A stretch of DNA of 64,000 nt. Source: Pigmentiphaga litoralis. Its GTDB lineage: Bacteria > Pseudomonadota > Gammaproteobacteria > Burkholderiales > Burkholderiaceae_B. Positions 18,342-27,287 of this stretch are shown here, in pieces. Position 1 is the stretch's first letter; each line of letters opens with the position of its first letter. The notes under the pieces are model-generated. The model ran no database searches. It was not told where the DNA came from and worked only from the letters and a program-made list of their open reading frames with translations. The stretch is from contig NZ_BMXQ01000004.1 in assembly GCF_014651835.1 (NCBI RefSeq), forward strand, positions 1 through 64,000, given 5' to 3'. Made by a program: the position numbers and the translations under genes.

Positions 18342-19352
18342 TTATTCAAGCGCCATTTTCGTCTCTGCAATCACGCGCTTCCACAACGTATTTTCTTTGG
18401 CCAGGTACTCGCCCATGTCAGCCGACGGTTTGTACATCGGATCCAGGCCGCGCTGCTCCATGTTCTTGACCACTTCCGGGTCGGCCAGGGCTTCTTTCAG
18501 CGTGCTCGACAGCTTGGCCACGATCTCGGGCGGGGTGCCGGCCGGCGCAAAGAAACCGAACCAGGTGGTCACCACAAAGTCCTTCACGCCCAGTTCGACA
18601 AAGGTCGGCACGTTGGGCAGCAGCGGCGAGCGCTTGGCGCTGGTGATGGCGATCGGCACCACCTTGCCGCCCTGCACCTGGGGCAGCGTGGTGGGCAGCG
18701 GGTCCATCAGGAAGTCGATCTGTCCGCCCAGCAGGTCGGCCATGGCCGGGCCGCTGCCTTTGTACGGAACGTGCAGCATCGACACATGCGATTGCTGGTT
18801 CAGGAACGTCATCTGCACGTGGTGCGAGGTGCCGGCGCCGGCGGAGCCGAAGGTCAGGCGATCGGGCGTCTGTTTGGCGGCGGCCAGCACGGCAGCGTAG
18901 TTCGGGTACAGGTCCTTGCGAGCCGAGATCAGCACGCTGGGCACCGAGGCCAGGCCGCCCACCGCCACGAAGTCTTTCATGGGCGCGTAGGGCGCCGCCT
19001 TCATCATGTTCGGGACAACGGCCATGGTGCTGGCTGCGCCCAGCAGCAGCGTGTAGCCGTCGGGCTTGGCCCGCGCCACGGCGCCGGTGCCGATGGTGCC
19101 GCTGGCGCCGGCGCGGTTTTCGGCCACGAACGACACGTTCAGCAGGTCGCCCATCTTCTTGAGCGCTGGACGCGCGACGTTGTCATTGATGCCGCCGGGC
19201 GGGAACGGGATGACGACGGTGATCGCCCTGGACGGGAAGACGTCCTGGGCGTAGGCGGCAGGTGTGGCGCACACGGCGGCGACGGCGCACAGCGCGGCAG
19301 CGGTCAGGCGGCCGGAACGGAAAGCAGGGGCGTTCGAGAAGATGGGATGCAT
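18342..19352 (-). CDS. Bug/TctC-family periplasmic binding protein
   Basis: 336 residues when started at MHPIFSN. The signal peptide (LTAAALCAVAAVCATPAAYA, cut before QDVFPSRAI) is clear. The fold signatures are ITVVIPFPPGGINDNVARP, ENRAGASGTIGTGAVARAKP and MLHVPYKGSGPAMADLLGGQ. Bug proteins bind carboxylates or amino acids in the periplasm, and many are orphans without their own membrane subunits, as here. It is the first gene of the operon. The ligand is unknown; aspartate or a related dicarboxylate is suggested by nadX. The frame extends 24 residues upstream, which would mask the signal peptide. Confidence 0.88.
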   Translation of the reverse strand: MHPIFSNAPAFRSGRLTAAALCAVAAVCATPAAYAQDVFPSRAITVVIPFPPGGINDNVARPALKKMGDLLNVSFVAENRAGASGTIGTGAVARAKPDGYTLLLGAASTMAVVPNMMKAAPYAPMKDFVAVGGLASVPSVLISARKDLYPNYAAVLAAAKQTPDRLTFGSAGAGTSHHVQMTFLNQQSHVSMLHVPYKGSGPAMADLLGGQIDFLMDPLPTTLPQVQGGKVVPIAITSAKRSPLLPNVPTFVELGVKDFVVTTWFGFFAPAGTPPEIVAKLSSTLKEALADPEVVKNMEQRGLDPMYKPSADMGEYLAKENTLWKRVIAETKMALE

Positions 19353-19408
19353 GCGGAGTCGAAAAAAAGAGGTCGGCGGGATCGGAACGCAGGGGTCGGG
19401 TCGCATGC

Positions 19409-19438
19409 ATACTAGGGCGCGCATCCGGCACGCCGCAA
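19409..19438 (-). promoter_or_regulatory. Predicted promoter of the Bug-lysR-nadX-ghrA operon
   Basis: Read on the minus strand: TTGCGG, 18 bases, TAGTAT. The matches to consensus are partial (3/6 and 4/6), as expected for an activator-dependent promoter. The start of transcription would be near 19402. Confidence 0.4.
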
Positions 19439-19455
19439 ACGATCATTTTTCGGTG

Positions 19456-19478
19456 ATGCATTAGCTCAGCTAATGCAT
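19456..19478. promoter_or_regulatory. 23-bp perfect palindrome, probable LysR/GcvA-type operator
   Basis: ATGCATTAGCT-C-AGCTAATGCAT is an exact inverted repeat with 11-bp arms. It contains a T-N11-A core and CTAAT on each strand, the element described for GcvA binding. Its centre is about 65 bases before the predicted leftward start of transcription, the usual recognition-site position for LysR regulators. Confidence 0.7.
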
Positions 19479-19590
19479 GGCACGGGGGTGGGGCGCGGCA
19501 AGGGCGCACGGGGTGTCGCGGTGGCAGCTGGGCGTCGCGGTAAGATGAGGCCATCCTGCTTCATTGCCCTTGAGCCGTTCCGTGCGACTT

Positions 19591-19917
19591 ATGCCGACCG
19601 ATACCGTCCTTCTCGTGATCTCGAACGCCCCCGACGCCGACACCGCCGACCGGATCGCCACCAGCCTGGTCGACCGCAAGCTGGCGGCGTGCGTGAACGT
19701 CGGCGCGCCCATGCGGTCTGTCTATCGGTGGCAGGGGAAGGTCGAGCGGGCCACGGAACTGCCGCTGTGGATCAAGACCACCGCCACGCGGCGCGACGCG
19801 CTGATCGCGGCCCTGAACGAATTGCACCCTTACGACGTGCCGGAAGTGCTGGTTGTCCCTGTCCAGGACGGCCTGCCGGCCTACCTGGACTGGATACGGG
19901 AAGACACCCAAGCGTGA
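19591..19917 (+). CDS. cutA: Divalent cation tolerance protein CutA
   Basis: 108 residues starting at MPTDTVLLVISNAPD. The family blocks LVDRKLAACVNVGAPMRSVY and ELHPYDVPEVLVVPVQDG are present. CutA is a trimeric, ferredoxin-like protein linked to copper tolerance; its exact function is unclear. The stop overlaps the first dsbD ATG (TGATG), a conserved cutA-dsbD pairing. A TTG nine codons upstream is a less likely start. Confidence 0.9.
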   Translation: MPTDTVLLVISNAPDADTADRIATSLVDRKLAACVNVGAPMRSVYRWQGKVERATELPLWIKTTATRRDALIAALNELHPYDVPEVLVVPVQDGLPAYLDWIREDTQA

Positions 19918-22214
19918 TGCCTGCCTTGACGACCGACTGTCGTGGCGCGGTGGTGGCTACGAATGCGCTGCGTGGTGCGAGACCGGGCGCCGACCCCGCC
20001 GCGCGTGCCTTTCGTCGCGCGTACCGTCACGCTATGGCGCTGGCTTGGGTGATGCTGGTGGCCGCGGTGCTGGTGTGTGCGTCCGCCGCGGCGCGCGCCG
20101 CCGATCCTGAGTTCCTGCCGCCCGAAAAAGCGTTCACGTTTTCGGCGGTGATGACATCGCCCGATCTGATTGAACTGCGCTGGGGCATTGCGCCCGGCTA
20201 CTACATGTACCGCGAGCAGTTCCGGTTCGAGACCGTGCCGGCCAGCACGGTGCTGGGTGAGCCGCAGATTCCGCCCGGCAAGATCAAGTTCGACCTGACG
20301 TTCAACAAGGACGTCGAGACCTACCGGGACAGCGTGACAGTGCGGGTGCCAGTCGGATCGGGGAGTGCTGTTGGGGTGTCCGGTGCCGCCGCCCAGCCGC
20401 TCACCCTGGTCGCGACCGCGCAGGGCTGCGCCGACGCGGGCCTGTGTTATCCCCCCACGCAATACACCGTCAAGCTGGCGTCGATCGCGGGCGGTTACGC
20501 CATGGATGACGCCCTGGCCTCGCGCCTGACCCGCATGATGCACAGTGACGATGTCGGCCTGGCCGACCTGCTGGCGGGAGGCGGGTTGCTGCAGACGGTG
20601 CTGGTGTTCTTTGTGCTAGGCGTGCTGCTGTCGCTGACTCCCTGCGTGCTGCCGATGGTGCCGATTCTGTCCTCGATCCTGGTGGGCGACAACGTGCGCA
20701 GCGCCCGGCCGCGGCTGCGCGGCCTGGGACTGGCGGCGGTGTACGTGGCAGGCATGTCGGTGGTCTACACGGCCGTGGGGGTGGCGGCCGGGTTGAGCGG
20801 CGAGAGCCTGGCCGCGGCGCTGCAGGGGCCGTGGGTGCTGGGCGCGTTTGCCTTGCTGCTGGCCGTGCTGGCATTGGCCATGTTCGATGTCTTCACCCTG
20901 CAGTTGCCGGTGGGCGTGCAGACACGGCTCTCGGCCCGCATGGCGCGCCTGCCGGCGGGCCGGGCAACGGGCGCGCTGGCCATGGGCGCCATTTCGGCAT
21001 TGATCGTCGGGCCCTGCGTGGCCGCGCCACTGGCCGGGGCCCTGCTGTATATCTCGCAGACGCGCGACGTGGTGCTGGGCGGCCTGGCACTGTTTGCGCT
21101 CGCCTGGGGGATGGGGGTGCCGCTGCTGCTGGCGGGGGCGTCGGCCGGGGCGCTGGTGCCGCGCGCCGGGGCCTGGATGGACGGCGTGAAACGTTTCTTT
21201 GGCATGCTGCTGCTGGCGGTGGCGTGGTGGATGCTGACCCCGGTCCTGTCCGGCCCGGTGCAGATGGCGGGCTGGGGCGTGCTGGCGGTGCTGACGGCAG
21301 CCCTGCTGCATGCCTTTGACGCCTTGCCGGCCCCGGTGGGTGTGGGCCAGCGCATGGTCAAGGGCGTGGGTGTCCTGTTCGCGCTGCTGGGCGTGCTGCA
21401 GTGGGTGGGCGTCGCAAGCGGCGGGCGCGATCCCTGGACACCGCTCGCGCATCTGGCGGGCGGGCAGTATGCGGCCGGGGATGCCGGCGCTGGTCGTGAA
21501 AGTGGCGCTGGCGTGGCAACGGGCAAGGAAGGGTTAGACGATGAGCTTGCAGGCGCCGCGTCCTCGGCGCAGGCCGCGCTGGGCGCCGCCGTGCAAGCTC
21601 CGTCCATGAGCGTGGCGCCTGGCGCGTCGCCCTCGGGCGGCTGGCAAGGTGCCGTGGACGGCAGCACACCCGGCATGGACGTTCCGCCCGGCAGCCCGGC
21701 GATGAACGGCACGACAAACGGCATCACAGGCAATACCGCAGGCAGCATCACCGGCGGCAGCTCGGCCAACGACGCGAGCGGTGCGGCATCCCGTGCCCTG
21801 CCGGGTGCGCCCGTGCTCAAACCGGTGGCGCGTAAAGGCGCCGAGCATTTCGAGCAGATTCGTACCCTGGCCGAGCTGGATCCGCTCGTCGCCGCATCCG
21901 ACCGTCCGGTCATGCTCGATTTCTACGCGGACTGGTGCGTGTCCTGCAAGGAAATGGAAGCCTTCACCTTCCCCAAGCCCGAGGTGGTGAAGCGGCTCGC
22001 CAACATCCGTATGGTGCAGGTGGACGTGACCGCCAACAATGCGGACGACAAGGCGCTGCTGAAGCGTTTTTCGCTGTTCGGACCGCCGGGCATCGTGTTC
22101 TTCCGCCCGGGGGGCGAGGTCATTCGCGACGTGCGGGTGATCGGCTTTCAGAACGCCGAACGTTTTGCCGGCGCGCTCGACAAGGTCCTGGCGATCAGCG
22201 CCGCGTCACGGTAG
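19917..22214 (+). CDS. dsbD: Thiol:disulfide interchange protein DsbD with long linker
   Basis: DsbD carries electrons from cytoplasmic thioredoxin to periplasmic DsbC and to cytochrome c maturation. Seen here: a signal peptide (ALAWVMLVAAVLVCASAAARA), the N-terminal periplasmic domain with GCADAGLCYPP, an eight-helix membrane domain with Cys in SLTPCVLPMVP and LIVGPCVAAP, and a C-terminal thioredoxin domain with DWCVSCKEME (Cys 674 and 677). The total is 765 residues, compared with about 565 in E. coli. Most of the surplus is an Ala/Gly/Ser-rich linker at about residues 505-635 between membrane and thioredoxin domains. The start overlaps the cutA stop; an alternative ATG at 20034 lies directly before the signal peptide. 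Confidence 0.92.
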   Translation: MPALTTDCRGAVVATNALRGARPGADPAARAFRRAYRHAMALAWVMLVAAVLVCASAAARAADPEFLPPEKAFTFSAVMTSPDLIELRWGIAPGYYMYREQFRFETVPASTVLGEPQIPPGKIKFDLTFNKDVETYRDSVTVRVPVGSGSAVGVSGAAAQPLTLVATAQGCADAGLCYPPTQYTVKLASIAGGYAMDDALASRLTRMMHSDDVGLADLLAGGGLLQTVLVFFVLGVLLSLTPCVLPMVPILSSILVGDNVRSARPRLRGLGLAAVYVAGMSVVYTAVGVAAGLSGESLAAALQGPWVLGAFALLLAVLALAMFDVFTLQLPVGVQTRLSARMARLPAGRATGALAMGAISALIVGPCVAAPLAGALLYISQTRDVVLGGLALFALAWGMGVPLLLAGASAGALVPRAGAWMDGVKRFFGMLLLAVAWWMLTPVLSGPVQMAGWGVLAVLTAALLHAFDALPAPVGVGQRMVKGVGVLFALLGVLQWVGVASGGRDPWTPLAHLAGGQYAAGDAGAGRESGAGVATGKEGLDDELAGAASSAQAALGAAVQAPSMSVAPGASPSGGWQGAVDGSTPGMDVPPGSPAMNGTTNGITGNTAGSITGGSSANDASGAASRALPGAPVLKPVARKGAEHFEQIRTLAELDPLVAASDRPVMLDFYADWCVSCKEMEAFTFPKPEVVKRLANIRMVQVDVTANNADDKALLKRFSLFGPPGIVFFRPGGEVIRDVRVIGFQNAERFAGALDKVLAISAASR

Positions 22215-22220
22215 GCGCCG

Positions 22221-24511
<2,291 letters not shown>

Positions 24512-24530
24512 TCAATGGACGCAGCGGGGG

Positions 24531-25193
24531 TCAGGCGGCGACTTGCGGCGAGATCCAGTTCTCGATGTGCGTGGTCGCGTCTTCCAGCCCGATACGATGA
24601 GTCGAAGAGAAGGGCACGGTGTGCAGCATGCCGATGGCCGCCAGTTCCTGCTTGACCGCAAACTGCATCTTGATGCGCTGGCCGTAGGCGAACTTGTCGG
24701 CCTTGGTCAGCAGCGCCAGGACCGGCTTGCCCGAAGGCGCGATCCATTCGATCAGGTTGCGGTCCAGGTCAGTCACGCCGCGGCGGATGTCCACCAGCAG
24801 CACGATGCCGACCAGCGACGGCCGGTCACGCAGGTAGCCGCCCAGCACGTGGGCCCAGGCCGAGCGGTCTTCACGCGCAACCGAGGCGTAGCCGTAACCC
24901 GGCAGGTCGACCAGGTAGCCGATGTCGCGCTCGGGCTCGAGCTTGTCGGGCATGCCGAACATGTTGATCAGCCGCGTGCGGCCGGGCGTCTTGCTGGAAA
25001 ACGCGAGGCGGCGTTGCTGGGTCAGGACGTTGATAGCCGACGACTTGCCCGAGTTGGAGCGCCCGACGAAGCAGACCTCGGGGGCGCTGGGCGGCGGCAG
25101 TTGATCCAGCCGGGCAGCGGAGGTCGTGAAGTGGGCGCGATGAAGGATGGACACAGTAGTGGGCAGAGAGCGCCGAAGGACAAGGACGCCCAT
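24531..25193 (-). CDS. engB: Ribosome biogenesis GTPase EngB/YsxC (YihA)
   Basis: 220 residues with the P-loop GRSNSGKSSAINVL, the switch segment TPGRTRLINMF, the G3 block LVDLPGYGYA and G4 LLTKADKF. EngB helps 50S maturation and is essential in many bacteria. The start is the ATG giving MGVLVLRRSL; an in-frame GTG at 25154 (VSILHRAHF) fits homologues better and may be the real one. No strong ribosome binding site supports either choice. Confidence 0.92.
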   Translation of the reverse strand: MGVLVLRRSLPTTVSILHRAHFTTSAARLDQLPPPSAPEVCFVGRSNSGKSSAINVLTQQRRLAFSSKTPGRTRLINMFGMPDKLEPERDIGYLVDLPGYGYASVAREDRSAWAHVLGGYLRDRPSLVGIVLLVDIRRGVTDLDRNLIEWIAPSGKPVLALLTKADKFAYGQRIKMQFAVKQELAAIGMLHTVPFSSTHRIGLEDATTHIENWISPQVAA

Positions 25194-25276
25194 TGTAAAG
25201 CCTGGGCGCCGCGGCCGGGCTATGGACCAGGACAGCAATGTCCCGGATTGCCCAGAGGCCTCGCCGACCAGCCCTG

Positions 25277-25801
25277 TCAGCCGACGCGCTTGAGCGTCTT
25301 CTTGAAGGTTTCCTGGCGCGTGACATAACTTTGCACGCCGGTGCGGATCCGGGCGATGTCTTCATCGCTCAGTTCACGCACCACCTTGGCGGGCGCGCCC
25401 AGGATCAGCGACCGGTCCGGAAAGGTCTTGCCTTCGGTGACGATGGCGCCCGCGCCCACCAGACAGTCCTTGCCGATCACCGCGCGGTTCAGGATCACGG
25501 CCTGGATCCCTACCAGCGACCCGTCGCCAATGGTGCAGCCGTGCAGCATGGCCTGGTGGCCCACGGTCACGAAGTCGCCGATGTTCAGCTCCAGGCCCGG
25601 GTCCGTATGCAGCACCGCGCCTTCCTGCACGTTGCTGGAATTGCCGATGCGGATGGTGTCGTTGTCGGCGCGCAGCACGGCGCCGGGCCAGACGCTGGCG
25701 TGTTCGCCGAGCACAACCTTGCCGATCAGGACCGCTTCTTCGGCTACATACGCCGAATCGGGCACGGAAGGGGTATTTTCCCCAAGCTGGTAGATCGCCA
25801 T
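25277..25801 (-). CDS. Gamma-carbonic-anhydrase-like hexapeptide-repeat protein
   Basis: 174 residues, starting at MAIYQLGENTPSVPDS after aaggaacaacaacg. It consists of left-handed beta-helix repeats, with the gamma-CA type residues in VQEGAVLHTDPG and VTVGHQAMLHGCTIGDGSLVG giving the three metal His. Relatives (YrdA/PaaY group) are gamma carbonic anhydrases or metal-binding proteins of uncertain activity. The ending TRQETFKKTLKRV is a typical helix. It stands alone between engB and the cytochrome c4 gene. Confidence 0.88.
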   Translation of the reverse strand: MAIYQLGENTPSVPDSAYVAEEAVLIGKVVLGEHASVWPGAVLRADNDTIRIGNSSNVQEGAVLHTDPGLELNIGDFVTVGHQAMLHGCTIGDGSLVGIQAVILNRAVIGKDCLVGAGAIVTEGKTFPDRSLILGAPAKVVRELSDEDIARIRTGVQSYVTRQETFKKTLKRVG

Positions 25802-26133
25802 CGTTGTTGTTCCTTTATCGTGGTTCGATGATCTCTGTCCTGACTCCTTGCTATAATAAGAGGTTTCCTGAAGATTGAGCTGAACCAGACGAGCGCGCAA
25901 AGATAGCGCAAGACAGCGCCAACTATCCGGAATGGGGCAGGGCACTGGGGCAGGGCACTGAAGCACGACAACGGCAGACAGGGCAGTGTAGGCAATCCGC
26001 CTGTCAGCAGATTGCGTACGAACAAATCAGCAAGGCGAATAAAAGTTCGCGTGGGGAAGGGACCCGAGATCGCAGTGGATCCGCAGGGTCAGCCAACAAG
26101 GTTGAACTCACCCCAGGCGGCGGTTTACAAGAA

Positions 26134-26178
26134 CGGATGTGAGACATCTGTGCCAACGACCGGATGCCAGACATCCGG
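26134..26178. repeat. Twin imperfect stem-loop repeats
   Basis: Two 17-base copies, cggatgtgagacatctg and cggatgccagacatccg, differ at three bases and start 27 bases apart. Each is itself an inverted repeat (gatgt/acatc and ccggatg/catccgg). They lie about 230-270 bases before the cytochrome c4 start. The compensating changes keep the hairpins. Confidence 0.65.
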
Positions 26179-26209
26179 CGGCAGCAGAAGACACCAGCAG
26201 CACAAAATC

Positions 26210-26288
26210 AGCACTACAAAATCAGCACTACAAAGCACCACCGAATACTCAACAACTGATGGTAAGCACTACCGGAGTTGAGCACTAC
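26210..26288. repeat. Four direct copies of AGCACTAC
   Basis: AGCACTAC begins at 26210, 26224, 26265 and 26281. The first two lie in a 14-base tandem unit, the last two in a 16-base unit. The 14/16-base spacing looks like duplication in place or an array of protein sites. Confidence 0.6.
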
Positions 26289-26346
26289 CGGGCACGGAGT
26301 CGCTGCACGCTGGCGGCGGAATGGCCTGGCAATTCAGGAATCTGAC

Positions 26347-26386
26347 TCGCGGGAATCGACTCGCGGGATTTTGGGTCGCGGGAATT
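26347..26386. repeat. Triplicated tcgcggga motif before cytochrome c4
   Basis: Three copies of tcgcggga, each followed by an A/T-rich base pair, occur within 40 bases and end about 20 bases before the ATG. The element overlaps the likely leader of the cytochrome gene. Confidence 0.55.
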
Positions 26387-26405
26387 TAGGTCGTCGAGGT
26401 TTTCC

Positions 26406-27098
26406 ATGAAGCGTGTGCTGTCCCTGATGCTCGTCACGAGCGGTCTGCTGTTTGGTGCCACGGCCCTGTCGCCGTCCGTTGCCGCCGACGCGCCTGCCGC
26501 GGCGCCGGCCCGTCCCAAGATCGATCCGGCCAAGGGCGAACAGCTCTACGCGAACGGCGACGCCGCCCGCAACATCGTCGCCTGTGCGAGCTGTCACGGG
26601 CCGGGCGGCAACAGCGCCGGCGCGGCCAACCCCAAGCTGGCGGGGCAGCATCCCGACTACCTGTACAAGCAGCTGGTCAACTTCAAGGTCAAGGAAGGCG
26701 CCAAGACGCCGGAACGCCCCAGCGCGGTCATGACTGCGATGGCGGCGCCCCTGACCGACGAAGACATGCGCAACGTGTCAGCCTACATCGGCGCCCAGGC
26801 GCTCAAGCCGGCCACCGCCAAGAACAAGGACACGGTCGAACTGGGCCAGCGCATCTACCGCGGCGGCGTCGCTTCCAAGAACATTCCTGCCTGCGCATCC
26901 TGCCACGCCGCCAACGGCGCCGGCATGCCCGCGCAATATCCGCGCATTGCCGGCCAGTTCGCCGAATACACCGAAGCGCAACTGGTGGCGTTCCGCAGTG
27001 GCGCGCGCCACAACAACGTGGCCATGACCGGGGTGGCATCGCGCATGTCCGACGCCGAGATCAAGGCCGTGGCCGACTACATCGCCGGCCTGCGCTGA
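26406..27098 (+). CDS. Di-heme cytochrome c4
   Basis: 230 residues. The signal peptide is MKRVLSLMLVTSGLLFGATA, cut after VAA. Two heme c sites, CASCHGPGG and CASCHAANG, lie in two similar halves with distal Met candidates near APLTDEDMRNVS and ASRMSDAEIKAV. Cytochrome c4 passes electrons in the periplasm to terminal oxidases. It directly precedes the System II cytochrome c assembly genes, the usual arrangement in betaproteobacteria. Confidence 0.93.
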   Translation: MKRVLSLMLVTSGLLFGATALSPSVAADAPAAAPARPKIDPAKGEQLYANGDAARNIVACASCHGPGGNSAGAANPKLAGQHPDYLYKQLVNFKVKEGAKTPERPSAVMTAMAAPLTDEDMRNVSAYIGAQALKPATAKNKDTVELGQRIYRGGVASKNIPACASCHAANGAGMPAQYPRIAGQFAEYTEAQLVAFRSGARHNNVAMTGVASRMSDAEIKAVADYIAGLR

Positions 27099-27287
27099 TC
27101 CAGGCCGGGACTGCCGTGCGGACCATCGGTCTTTGACAAGGGGCGGAGCGATCCGCCCCTTGTCACGCCAGGCTGCCCCCTTCGCACGTTTCCCGGGCCT
27201 CGCCTGTTATCGTTCTAGCGCGGCGACCCTGCCGCAGCGGGCATGTTGTTCGCCCATCCGTGCCGCCACGGCAAGGTTTTCGATTCC

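Larger units (their letters stand above)
25802..26405. other. Repeat-rich divergent spacer, 604 bases, no gene
   Basis: This lies between the leftward gamma-CA gene and the rightward cytochrome c4 gene. Frames inside it have low-complexity translations and no family resemblance. A TATAAT/TATTAT-type box near 25852 may serve the gamma-CA gene. The right half holds twin stem-loops, four AGCACTAC copies and three tcgcggga copies, listed separately. Confidence 0.7.

Noticed and set aside
19473-19916. 148 codons upstream of the dsbD ATG in the same frame
   Set aside because: They overlap cutA in another frame and would place the signal peptide deep in the protein. The ATG that overlaps the cutA stop is preferred.
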